Assembly (NCBI GenBank): GCA_937925515.1
Contig: CALALP010000042.1
Location: 1-64,000, forward strand
Reading direction: 5' to 3'
DNA length: 64,000 bases
Source of the DNA: an uncultured Lachnoanaerobaculum sp.
GTDB lineage: Bacteria > Bacillota > Clostridia > Lachnospirales > Lachnospiraceae
Shown: one piece after another, positions 15,066 to 23,661 of the stretch
How positions within the stretch are numbered: position 1 is the stretch's first letter
Layout of the letters: the number at the start of each line of letters is the position of its first letter
Translations under genes and position numbers: made by a program
The notes under the pieces: generated by a model
Databases searched by the model: none
What the model saw: only the letters and a program-made list of their open reading frames with translations
Told to the model about the DNA's origin: nothing

Positions 15066-16514
15066 TTAATACCCTATTAACCAATCATAAAGTTCTTGAT
15101 ATTTAAGGGCTGAAGAATACCAAGAATAATCCCTTGCCATTCCTCTATCAATGAGCTTATTCCACTCTCTTTTTCTATTATAAAAAATGTATTTTGCATA
15201 ATTTATACTTCCAAGCATTTCATGTGCATTATAATTTACAAATGAAAAACCTGTACCTTTGCTCTCATACTCATTATAAGGTTCAACTGTGTCTTTTAAG
15301 CCACCTGTTTCCCTGACTATCGGCACTGTACCATATCTTAAGCTCATAAGCTGACTTAAGCCACAAGGCTCAAATAATGACGGCATTAAAAAGGCATCAC
15401 AAGCAGCATAAATCTTATGAGAAATGTCCTCAGAATAATAAATTTGTGCAGACACTCTTGAGTTATATTTCCAAGCAAAATGTCTAAACATATTTTCATA
15501 TACCTCATCTCCTGTACCAAGTACAACAAGTTGAACATCTTCAGTACAAATCTCGTCCATTACACATTTTATCAAATCAAAACCTTTTTGGTCTGTAAGT
15601 CTTGACACAATACCAATCATAAACTTTGATGAATCTTGTTCAAGTCCTAAATCTCTCTGAAGTCCTTTTTTATTTTCAATCTTTTCTTTTCTAAAGGTTC
15701 TTGCATTATAATTTTTGTAAATGTATTTGTCTGTTTCAGGGTTAAACTCATCATAGTCAATTCCATTTACAATGCCTCTTATTGAGTTTCTTCTAGCTCT
15801 CATAAGTCCGTCAAGTCCCTCGCCATAAAATGGCATTTGAATTTCATTTGCATAGGTATTGCTTACTGTAGTTATAGCATCAGCATATACAAGCCCACCC
15901 TTTAAAAGATTGGCGTCTTTGTAAGCCTCAAGTTTATCAGGTACAAAATAATAATCAGCAAGTCCTGAAAATCTCTGTATTGTTTTAACGTCCCATACAC
16001 CTTGGAACTTTAGATTGTGAATTGTAATTACTGACTTAATATTATCTCCAAAGAAATCTCCACCCCTAAATCTATCTTTTAAATAAACAGGAATTAAGCC
16101 TGTTTGCCAGTCATGACAATGCACAACATCAGGTCTAAAGCCTATGATAGGAAGTGCAGATAATGCTGCCTGACAAAAGAATATAAATTTTTCCAAGTCA
16201 TAGAACCAATCTCCATAAGGTTTAGAACCACTAAAATAGCTCTCATTATCTATAAAATAAAATGTAATACCGTCTACAACTGATTTCATAATTCCGACAT
16301 AGGTACTTTGTCCCATATAGTCCATATAGAAATGATTGACATATTCCATTGCATACCTTTTTTCTTCAGGTATGCACATATATTTTGGAATAATAACCCT
16401 ACAATCAAAATACTCTCTATCAAAACATTTAGGAAGTGAACCTACAACATCTGCAAGACCTCCTGTCTTTATAAAAGGAACTGCCTCTGACGCTATAAAA
16501 AGTATATTCTTCAT
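15066..16514 (-). CDS. glgA: Glycogen synthase (ADP-glucose dependent, GT5)
   Basis: GlgA extends alpha-1,4-glucan chains from ADP-glucose. The 482-residue length is usual. The N-terminal KTGG motif (Lys16-Gly19) binds ADP-glucose, GLADVVGSLP follows, HCHDWQTGL-type residues occur near 135, and the GT-B C-terminal site reads SLFEPCGLSQLMSLRYG. AAGGAGG precedes the ATG. It stands alone between recN and a DUF212 gene; glgB, glgC, glgD and glgP are not in the window, so it is separated from the rest of the glycogen pathway. Confidence 0.96.
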   Translation of the reverse strand: MKNILFIASEAVPFIKTGGLADVVGSLPKCFDREYFDCRVIIPKYMCIPEEKRYAMEYVNHFYMDYMGQSTYVGIMKSVVDGITFYFIDNESYFSGSKPYGDWFYDLEKFIFFCQAALSALPIIGFRPDVVHCHDWQTGLIPVYLKDRFRGGDFFGDNIKSVITIHNLKFQGVWDVKTIQRFSGLADYYFVPDKLEAYKDANLLKGGLVYADAITTVSNTYANEIQMPFYGEGLDGLMRARRNSIRGIVNGIDYDEFNPETDKYIYKNYNARTFRKEKIENKKGLQRDLGLEQDSSKFMIGIVSRLTDQKGFDLIKCVMDEICTEDVQLVVLGTGDEVYENMFRHFAWKYNSRVSAQIYYSEDISHKIYAACDAFLMPSLFEPCGLSQLMSLRYGTVPIVRETGGLKDTVEPYNEYESKGTGFSFVNYNAHEMLGSINYAKYIFYNRKREWNKLIDRGMARDYSWYSSALKYQELYDWLIGY

Positions 16515-16515
16515 A

Positions 16516-18186
16516 TCATTCCTCCTTGTACTTAGACTTTTTTAAGTTTGCTGACTCTTTCATTTCTCTTGCTGTATTAAGTAGGGCAGTAGTAATTTCA
16601 CTTCCACCAAGTAACCTTGCAAGCTCATTTACTATGTCCTCGCCCTCAATATCTTTTATAATTGTTTTAGTAGAATGTCCGTCAGTATCTTTTGATATTA
16701 TAAAATGATTATCTGCCATAACTGCAATTTGAGGTAGATGAGTTATGCAAAATACTTGCTGTAATCTGCTTATGAGCATAAGTTTTTTTGCAACCTTTTC
16801 TGCTGTTCTCCCACTTATTCCAGTATCAACTTCATCAAAAATCATAGTATCAACTTCATCTAGCTTTGAAAGAACTGTCTTTATTGCAAGCATTATCCTT
16901 GACAGCTCTCCACCACTTACAACTTCCCTTAGAGGTTTTATCGGTTCTCCGGGGTTTGTGCTTATCAAAAACTCAATACTATCTCGTCCGGTTTGAGTAA
17001 AGTTTTTAAGTTTATCAAATCTTATGTCAAACTCAACCCCTAAAAAGTTCAAGTCTTTAAGCTGATTAATAATATCTTTTTTTAGACTCTCTCCTACTAT
17101 TTTTCTTTCATTAGTAAGTAAATCTGAAATTCTAACTAACTCAAGTTCTAATTTCTTTTTCTTTTCTAATGCCTCTTGCCTTTGTATATCATAATTTTCA
17201 AGAAATTCAAGTCTTTCTTTCTTTTCAATAAAAACTCTTTCTATCTCCTCAACTTCAACACCATATTTAGCCTGTATTCTATGAATTTCCTCAAGTCTTT
17301 TTTCTAATTCATCAAACCTTTCCTCATCAAACTCAAAGTCCTCCACATAATCTATAAGGCTTTTTTTAGTGTCTGAAACAAGTTCATCAATATCTAAAAG
17401 TTGCTTTTCTATCTCTGTCAGGTTTTCATCAAATGAACAAACTTCACTTACTTCTTTTCCTGCCATTGATATATCTATATTATCAAGTATATCAAGTGCC
17501 TTAGTCAATGCTTTTTTTATCTTTGCACTATTTTTTAATTTTTTAAATTCTCCTCTTATATATTCTTCTTCATCTTTTTGTATATTTGCATTTTCTATTT
17601 CATTAATCTCAAAATTAAGTATTTCTATCTCTCTATTTCTCATATTGATATCTATTTCATTTGAAAGATATTCAACTATGGGCTTATATTCTCTAAAAAG
17701 CTTTGAGATTTCCTCTTTGTAAACTTCTATTTTCTTTGCACCATATAAGTCAAGTATTTGTAAATGCTTTGAAATATTCATAAGTGATTGATGTTCATGT
17801 TGACCATGAATATCAATTAAAAGTGAAGTTATTGATTTTAATTTAGAGAGAGTTATTGTTTCATCATTTACCCTTACAACAGATTTTTGTAATGAAATCT
17901 TCCTAGATATTATAAGCAAATTGTCCTCTGCTATATCTATGTCCAGTTCTCTAAATTTACTTATTTTTTCATCTTCAATCTTAAAAACAAGTTCTATATA
18001 GGCGTTATCTGCACCTGTTCTAATCATATCCTTTGAAAACCTTGCACCAAGACATATATTTATAGAATCTATTAAAATAGACTTACCTGCACCTGTTTCG
18101 CCTGTAATTATAGTAAGCCCGTTTTTAAACTCTAAATCTGCCTTTTCAATAAGTGCAAGGTTTTTAACATGAAGTTCTAAAAGCAT
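16516..18186 (-). CDS. recN: DNA repair protein RecN
   Basis: RecN is an SMC-like ATPase acting early in double-strand-break repair. The 556-residue protein has Walker A GETGAGKS at residues 29-36, a long coiled-coil centre (about 150-360), the ABC signature VVSGGELSRIMLAIK near 430 and Walker B TMIFDEVDTGISGR. TAGGAGAG precedes the ATG. The gene follows argR by 7 bp, the classical Firmicute arrangement. Confidence 0.97.
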   Translation of the reverse strand: MLLELHVKNLALIEKADLEFKNGLTIITGETGAGKSILIDSINICLGARFSKDMIRTGADNAYIELVFKIEDEKISKFRELDIDIAEDNLLIISRKISLQKSVVRVNDETITLSKLKSITSLLIDIHGQHEHQSLMNISKHLQILDLYGAKKIEVYKEEISKLFREYKPIVEYLSNEIDINMRNREIEILNFEINEIENANIQKDEEEYIRGEFKKLKNSAKIKKALTKALDILDNIDISMAGKEVSEVCSFDENLTEIEKQLLDIDELVSDTKKSLIDYVEDFEFDEERFDELEKRLEEIHRIQAKYGVEVEEIERVFIEKKERLEFLENYDIQRQEALEKKKKLELELVRISDLLTNERKIVGESLKKDIINQLKDLNFLGVEFDIRFDKLKNFTQTGRDSIEFLISTNPGEPIKPLREVVSGGELSRIMLAIKTVLSKLDEVDTMIFDEVDTGISGRTAEKVAKKLMLISRLQQVFCITHLPQIAVMADNHFIISKDTDGHSTKTIIKDIEGEDIVNELARLLGGSEITTALLNTAREMKESANLKKSKYKEE

Positions 18187-18193
18187 AACTCTC

Positions 18194-18637
18194 CTAATTT
18201 ATTTCATTTATTTTTTGCTTAAGACTCTTACCGTCCTCAACAGTTTTTACTACACACATTATAGTGTCATCTCCTGCAATGCAACCGACTACTTCCTCAA
18301 ATTTTAGATTATCTATTGCAGCGGCAACTGCCATAGCCATACCCTCATTAGTCTTAAGTACAAGTATATTACCTGCCAGTTCACTGCTTAAAAGACCGTC
18401 TTTAATTGTCCTTATTAATCTTTGAGTCGGATCTGTTTTTTCTCTTATAACTGCATATTTTTTCTTACCATTTCCAAGTTTAACTTTTGATAGTTTTAAC
18501 TCCCTTATATCCCTTGAAACTGTAGCTTGAGTAACATCATATCCTGATTTTCTAAGTCTATCTACAAGCTCATCTTGAGTTTCAATATTATATTCATCAA
18601 TTAAGTCATAAATTTTTGCATGCCTACTAAGTTTCAT
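18194..18637 (-). CDS. argR: Arginine repressor
   Basis: A 147-residue ArgR/AhrC regulator: winged helix at residues 1-70 (TQATVSRDIRELKLSKV), then the hexamerisation and arginine-binding domain with AGDDTIMCVVKT at the C terminus, including the paired aspartates that contact arginine. GAGGAAT precedes the ATG. Arginine genes it would control are outside this window; its place here beside recN is conserved in Firmicutes. Confidence 0.96.
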   Translation of the reverse strand: MKLSRHAKIYDLIDEYNIETQDELVDRLRKSGYDVTQATVSRDIRELKLSKVKLGNGKKKYAVIREKTDPTQRLIRTIKDGLLSSELAGNILVLKTNEGMAMAVAAAIDNLKFEEVVGCIAGDDTIMCVVKTVEDGKSLKQKINEIN

Positions 18638-18652
18638 ATTAATTCCTCAAAA

Positions 18653-19435
18653 TTAAATACTTATCATCTTATTTCTAATATTATCCAAAAAACTTCCACC
18701 TCTTATTTTTACTAAATTAGTTACTTTTTCAGAACGTCTTACAAGTATCTTTGCTCCTGTATGTACTTTTTCTTTAATATCTCCGTCAAACACTACACTT
18801 GAACCTGAACTATTATTTGAAATGATTTCTATATCGATTTCATCTTCAGAAGATAAAACTATACTTCTTTGGTTAATTGTATGAGCACATATCGGGGTTA
18901 CTATAATTATAGATGCTGACGGCTTTATAATAGGCCCACCTGCACTTAAATTATAAGCTGTTGAACCTGTTGGAGTTGCTATAATTATACCATCTGCTGC
19001 ATATTCATTCAAGAATTCTCCATTCACAAAAACTCTAAATTTAATAGGCTTAAGGCTCATAGTTCTAGTAACAACTATATCATTTAATGCGATATGCTTT
19101 TCATTATAAATTCCCTCAAGCATCATTCTTTTTTCAATGCTATACTCCCCCCTCATAAGCATATCTATAGCAGGGTTTATATTTTCAAATTTACTAATGC
19201 TTGTTAAATACCCTAAATGCCCAAGATTAATTCCAAAAATAGGAATTTCTTTACTTATCATCTCTCTTGCCGCCCTAATTATAGTTCCGTCCCCACCAAG
19301 AGTAAGTATACAGTCTGCATTTTCAAAAGAATGCGACACCTCTCCACCTTTTGATAAGATATACTCTTTAATCTTTAGGGCTATATTCTTAGTTTTTTCT
19401 TTTTGAGTATTTTCTACAATATAAAAATTTTTCAT
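18653..19435 (-). CDS. nadK: NAD kinase
   Basis: NadK phosphorylates NAD to NADP. From the ATG at 19435 (AGGTG six bases upstream) the protein has 260 residues; an in-frame ATG 24 bases earlier lies inside tlyA with a weaker context. The catalytic GGDGT motif is followed by RAAR; NLGHLGYLTS and the TPTGSTAYNLSAGGPI segment are invariant in the family. It partly overlaps the upstream region of the conserved cluster tlyA-nadK-argR-recN, so translation is probably coupled to tlyA. Confidence 0.96.
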   Translation of the reverse strand: MKNFYIVENTQKEKTKNIALKIKEYILSKGGEVSHSFENADCILTLGGDGTIIRAAREMISKEIPIFGINLGHLGYLTSISKFENINPAIDMLMRGEYSIEKRMMLEGIYNEKHIALNDIVVTRTMSLKPIKFRVFVNGEFLNEYAADGIIIATPTGSTAYNLSAGGPIIKPSASIIIVTPICAHTINQRSIVLSSEDEIDIEIISNNSSGSSVVFDGDIKEKVHTGAKILVRRSEKVTNLVKIRGGSFLDNIRNKMISI

Positions 19436-19439
19436 GTTA

Positions 19440-20255
19440 TCACCTAGAATTTTTGTCATTTAATTCTTTATGTGCATTTTCCACAACATTTACAATATTA
19501 TCTTCCAAAATCAAACTCTCATCATCTGAAATTATCATTTTACATAAATATTCAATATTGCCCTCAGGACCTTTTATAGGCGAAAATGTAAGATTAGTTA
19601 TTACAAAACCATTGTCCTTTGCATAAGAATACACATTTTTAATAACTTCCACATGCACTGATTTATCTCTTACAACTCCCTTTTTGCCTACCTTTTCCCT
19701 GCCTGCCTCAAACTGAGGTTTTATAAGTGCAACCACGCTTGCATCATTAGATAAAAACATTTTCACAGCAGGCAAAACTTTTGAAAGTGATATAAAACTT
19801 ACATCAATAGATGAAAACTCTATATTATCAGGGACTTGCTCATGCGTTACATATCTTATATTGGTTCTTTCTAAGCAAACCACTCTTTCATCATTTCTAA
19901 GTTTCCAATCTAGCTGCCCATGTCCTACATCAACTGCATATACTTTTTTTGCACCATTTAATAACATACAGTCTGTAAAGCCACCTGTGGAAGAACCTAC
20001 GTCCATACATATTTTATTATCTAGCTTTATATCAAATTCTTGCATAGCCTTTTCAAGTTTTAAGCCCCCCCTACTTACATACTTAAGGGTACTTCCTCTT
20101 AACTCAATAAGTTTTTCATCATTAAAAAGACTTCCGGCTTTATCTTCTTTTTGTCCGTCAACATATACTATTCCGGACATTATAATAGCTTTTGCCTTTT
20201 CTCTACTACCGGCAAGTCCTTTTTTTACTAGAAGAATATCAAGTCTTTCTTTCAT
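19440..20255 (-). CDS. tlyA: TlyA-family rRNA 2'-O-methyltransferase
   Basis: TlyA proteins methylate ribose in 16S and 23S rRNA; the old name hemolysin A is misleading. The 271-residue chain has an N-terminal S4 RNA-binding domain (residues 1-60) and an FtsJ-type SAM domain, with DVGSSTGGFTDCML near residue 90, KPQFEAGREKVGKKGVVRD near 185, and the catalytic Lys/Asp pattern. The ATG overlaps the dxs stop as ATGA and is preceded by GGGAG. Confidence 0.93.
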   Translation of the reverse strand: MKERLDILLVKKGLAGSREKAKAIIMSGIVYVDGQKEDKAGSLFNDEKLIELRGSTLKYVSRGGLKLEKAMQEFDIKLDNKICMDVGSSTGGFTDCMLLNGAKKVYAVDVGHGQLDWKLRNDERVVCLERTNIRYVTHEQVPDNIEFSSIDVSFISLSKVLPAVKMFLSNDASVVALIKPQFEAGREKVGKKGVVRDKSVHVEVIKNVYSYAKDNGFVITNLTFSPIKGPEGNIEYLCKMIISDDESLILEDNIVNVVENAHKELNDKNSR

Positions 20256-22123
20256 AAATCTCCCATTTTTAAATATTTCAATACTTTTTCTATAACTGAA
20301 TCGGAGTCTATACCGATTTCTTTTCTAAGAGAAGTTACATCTCCATGGTCTATGTATTCATCAGGAATTGAGATATTTAAGACCTTTACTTTACTAAAAT
20401 GACTTCCTACAAATTTATCAACCATAAGTCCAAGCCCACCCCTTAAGACATTTTCTTCTAAGGTAATTATAAGCTTATGTTTTTTACATAAATGTGCAAT
20501 CATATCATAATCAACAGGTTTTACAAATCTTGCATTAATTAAACTTACATGTAACCCTTTTTTCTTTAGTTTCTCTCTTAGGTGTTTCCCTGTACTTACC
20601 ATACTTCCAAGTGCAAATATTGCAATATCCTTTTCCTCAAATAAAATTTCACTCTTGCCATATTCAATTTTTGCATTATATTCACTAAAACCTGTATAAG
20701 CGACCCCTCTAGGATACCTAATAGCTATCGGCTTATCAAATTCAAGTGCATACTTAAGCATTTCCCTAAGTTCAATATCATTTTTAGGAGCTAAAACAGT
20801 CATATATGGAATTAAATTAAGATAACTTAAATCAAATATTCCTTGATGAGTTTCGCCGTCAGCACCTACAAGTCCTGCTCTATCAATGGCAAATATAACC
20901 TTTAGTTTCTGTAAACATACATCATGTATTATTTGGTCAAATGCTCTTTGCAAAAATGAAGAATAAATAGCTACAACAGGCTTTAGCCCACCTGATGCCA
21001 TTCCTGCTGCCATAGTAACTGCATGTTGCTCTGCAATACCTACATCAAAAAATCTTTCAGGAAATCTTTTTGAAAACTCTACAAGCCCTGTACCATTTGG
21101 CATAGCTGCAGTAATTGCAACCACTGATTTATCTTTAACTGCAAGTTCACAAATAGTTTCTGAAAATATATCCGTATAAGTTTTTGACTTATCTCCTACA
21201 ATTAATTTACCGTCTGCGATATTAAACTTTCCCACGCCATGGTATTTTTCAGGGTCTTTTTGTGCAGGAGTATAGCCCTTTCCTTTTATTGTTCTAACAT
21301 GTATAAGCACTGCATGGTCAAGTTTTTTCGCCTCCTTAAATACCTTTACCATATCAGATATATTATGTCCGTCTATTGGTCCAAGATAAGTTATTCCCAT
21401 ATTTTCAAAAAACATTCCCGGAATAAATAACTGTTTAATACCATTTTTAGTATTCTTAAGATTACCTATTGCTCCCTTACCAAGCACCGGAATTTTATCT
21501 AAAGTAGTAGCAACCATTTGTTTTAGTTTATTGTAGCCCTTATCAGTTCTAATTCCTGCAAGATATTTTGAAATACCACCTACATTTTTTGAAATTGACA
21601 TATTATTATCATTTAAAATAACAATAAAATTCTTTTTCATCTGTGCCGCATTATTAAGTGCCTCATAAGCCATACCCCCTGTGAGTGAACCGTCGCCTAT
21701 TACAGACACAACATTATAATCCTCTCCTAAAATATCTCTTGCCTTACATAGTCCTAAACCTACTGAAATACTTGTAGTAGAATGACCTGTATTAAAAACA
21801 TCATAAATGCTTTCCTTGCACTTTGGAAAGCCTGATATACCCTTATATTTCCTAAGATTATCAAAATCTTTTGCTCTACCACTGAGTATCTTATGGGTGT
21901 ATGATTGATGTCCCACGTCCCATATAACCTTATCCTTACACATATCAAATGCTATATAAATAGCAATGGTAAGCTCTACTACACCTAGATTACTTGACAA
22001 ATGACCACCTGTTACACTTAATTTTTCAATTAAAAAATCTCTTATCTGCCTTGCAAGTATAGTATATTCTTTAGCACTTAGCCCCTTTATATCATCAGGG
22101 CTTTTTATGTTTTCAAGTACCAT
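20252..22123 (-). CDS. dxs: 1-deoxy-D-xylulose-5-phosphate synthase
   Basis: Dxs condenses pyruvate and glyceraldehyde 3-phosphate in the first step of the MEP isoprenoid pathway, using thiamine diphosphate. The 623 residues show SSNLGVVELT, the TPP motif GDGSLTGGMAYEALNNA near 150, VGIAEQHAVTMAAGMA and DRAGLVGADGETHQG. It lies between ispA and tlyA, so the operon links the entry and the chain-elongation steps of isoprenoid synthesis. Confidence 0.98.
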   Translation of the reverse strand: MVLENIKSPDDIKGLSAKEYTILARQIRDFLIEKLSVTGGHLSSNLGVVELTIAIYIAFDMCKDKVIWDVGHQSYTHKILSGRAKDFDNLRKYKGISGFPKCKESIYDVFNTGHSTTSISVGLGLCKARDILGEDYNVVSVIGDGSLTGGMAYEALNNAAQMKKNFIVILNDNNMSISKNVGGISKYLAGIRTDKGYNKLKQMVATTLDKIPVLGKGAIGNLKNTKNGIKQLFIPGMFFENMGITYLGPIDGHNISDMVKVFKEAKKLDHAVLIHVRTIKGKGYTPAQKDPEKYHGVGKFNIADGKLIVGDKSKTYTDIFSETICELAVKDKSVVAITAAMPNGTGLVEFSKRFPERFFDVGIAEQHAVTMAAGMASGGLKPVVAIYSSFLQRAFDQIIHDVCLQKLKVIFAIDRAGLVGADGETHQGIFDLSYLNLIPYMTVLAPKNDIELREMLKYALEFDKPIAIRYPRGVAYTGFSEYNAKIEYGKSEILFEEKDIAIFALGSMVSTGKHLREKLKKKGLHVSLINARFVKPVDYDMIAHLCKKHKLIITLEENVLRGGLGLMVDKFVGSHFSKVKVLNISIPDEYIDHGDVTSLRKEIGIDSDSVIEKVLKYLKMGDL

Positions 22124-22141
22124 ATTTTCCCCTATTTACTT

Positions 22142-23041
22142 TTACGATTTTCTTTCTATGAGCCAACCTATAATATCTCTAAGATTTTTAGTATCCCTCT
22201 TAGTATCTTTTTTACTAATGTCATCTAAAAGAGTTAATGCCTCATCAGAAAGTTCTTTTACCTTTCTTTTTGACTTCTCAATCCCAAATAATGTTACATA
22301 GGTTGTTTTTTGATTTTTCTTATCAGAATGAATAGGCTTTCCAAGCTCTTTCTCACTTGAAGTTTCATCTAAAATATCATCTTGAATCTGAAATGCCATA
22401 CCTATATTTAAGGCTATCTTTTCTATCTTTTTTATCTCAAGTTCATCGCCACCACCTATAACTGCTCCAATAATTAGAGATGCCTCAAGCAATGCTGCTG
22501 TCTTAAGCCTGTAAATAAAATCTAAATCCTCAAAATTAAGAGTTTTACCTGTCTTTTCTACATCTACTACCTGACCACCAATCATTCCCTCCATGCCTGT
22601 TTTTGAAAATAAGATTTTTCCGGCTCTGGCAGCATTTGACATATCATTAAGATTTTTCTGATTTAAAATCGCTGAATATATAATCTCGCTTGCAAGCACA
22701 ATAAGAGCATCTCCTGAAAGCACTGCCATATCCTCGCCAAAACTCACCCAAGTAGTAGGCTTTCCTCGCCTTAGTGTGTCATTATCCATACAAGGCAAAT
22801 CATCATGTATAAGCGATGAAGTATGAATCATTTCAATAGCTGCCATAAAAGGAGCTATCTCATCTATATCTGCATTTTCATTTTTAAATAATTTATATGT
22901 TTCATACATCATAAGAGGTCTAATTCTCTTGCCTCCATTAAGCACAGCCTCCGACATTGCTTTATAAACAGTTTGTGCCTCCGGCAAAGATTTCGGTATA
23001 AACTCTTTAATTTTTGCCTCTATAATATCTAAGTTTTGCAT
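22142..23041 (-). CDS. ispA: Polyprenyl synthetase (farnesyl/geranyl diphosphate synthase)
   Basis: IspA makes short-chain prenyl diphosphates from IPP and DMAPP. The 299-residue protein carries the first aspartate-rich motif DDLPCMDND (from Asp80) and the second QIQDDILDET near 220, along with the GGKRIRP IPP-binding segment near 36. The residues just before the first motif (HTSSLIHDD) suit a C15-type product, but chain length is an inference. It follows nusB directly; the xseA and xseB genes usually found between them in related bacteria are missing. Confidence 0.95.
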   Translation of the reverse strand: MQNLDIIEAKIKEFIPKSLPEAQTVYKAMSEAVLNGGKRIRPLMMYETYKLFKNENADIDEIAPFMAAIEMIHTSSLIHDDLPCMDNDTLRRGKPTTWVSFGEDMAVLSGDALIVLASEIIYSAILNQKNLNDMSNAARAGKILFSKTGMEGMIGGQVVDVEKTGKTLNFEDLDFIYRLKTAALLEASLIIGAVIGGGDELEIKKIEKIALNIGMAFQIQDDILDETSSEKELGKPIHSDKKNQKTTYVTLFGIEKSKRKVKELSDEALTLLDDISKKDTKRDTKNLRDIIGWLIERKS

Positions 23042-23042
23042 A

Positions 23043-23531
23043 TCAAGCCTCTTTTGTATCTGTCTTTGACAACTCTATTACCTTTGCAAGTATTCCATTG
23101 ATAAAACCAAAAGAGTCATCTCCTCCAAACTTCTTTGCTATCTCAACTGCCTCATTTGCAGCCACTTTCTCAGGAACATCTTCGTCATAATTTAACTCAT
23201 AACAAGCAATTCTTAATATTGTAAGCTCCACCTTTCCCAATCTCTCAAGTTTCCAATTCAAAGTTGCTTTTGAAAGAACCTCATCAATCTCTTTTAAGTG
23301 AAGTAAAATATCTTCTACCCTGTCCTTTACAACCTGTTCATCTTCTTTACTTAGATTTACTCTATGCACTATTTCTTTTTTATTATCTTCAATTTCCTCG
23401 ATTTCCTCAATCTGTTCCATATAGCTTTCAATCTGCTCATCATATTCTTCCTTTGAATGAAAGCTTATACAAAAAAGTAACTTAAAACAATGCTCTCTTA
23501 AGTTTCTCCTGCTCATATTGCTCTTGCTCAT
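23043..23531 (-). CDS. nusB: Transcription antitermination factor NusB
   Basis: NusB binds boxA RNA with NusE (S10) during rRNA antitermination. The 162-residue all-helical protein starts MSKSNMSRRNLREHCFKLLF and has the family end VAANEAVEIAKKFGGDDSFGFINGILAKV. An acidic insertion (EEIEEIEDNK) lies near residue 40. The ATG at 23531 has a distant GGGAG; the ATG five codons later is an alternative start. It is the first gene of the nusB-to-recN run. Confidence 0.93.
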   Translation of the reverse strand: MSKSNMSRRNLREHCFKLLFCISFHSKEEYDEQIESYMEQIEEIEEIEDNKKEIVHRVNLSKEDEQVVKDRVEDILLHLKEIDEVLSKATLNWKLERLGKVELTILRIACYELNYDEDVPEKVAANEAVEIAKKFGGDDSFGFINGILAKVIELSKTDTKEA

Positions 23532-23573
23532 TATTTCTTAAGTTCTCCCTTCATGGCAATACTAATATTTTAG

Positions 23574-23579
23574 AGTATA
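23574..23579 (-). promoter_or_regulatory. Extended -10 promoter before nusB
   Basis: On the minus strand TGC-TATACT is an extended -10 about 45 bp before the nusB ATG. No convincing -35 accompanies it. It is the only promoter-like element in the nusB upstream gap. Confidence 0.45.
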
Positions 23580-23617
23580 GCACAAAGTCTTATAATTTGC
23601 GACTGTTTAGTTTTTAT

Positions 23618-23652
23618 AAAAAAAAGCTGCACACACTTTTTAGTGTAACAGC
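23618..23652 (-). terminator. Intrinsic terminator of the GH2/ABC/two-component operon
   Basis: On the minus strand GCTG-TTACACT and AGTGTGTGCAGC form a stem around AAAA, followed at once by a run of nine T. It lies 10 bp after the kinase stop and closes the operon that begins at 32751. Confidence 0.85.
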
Positions 23653-23661
23653 CTTCTAACT

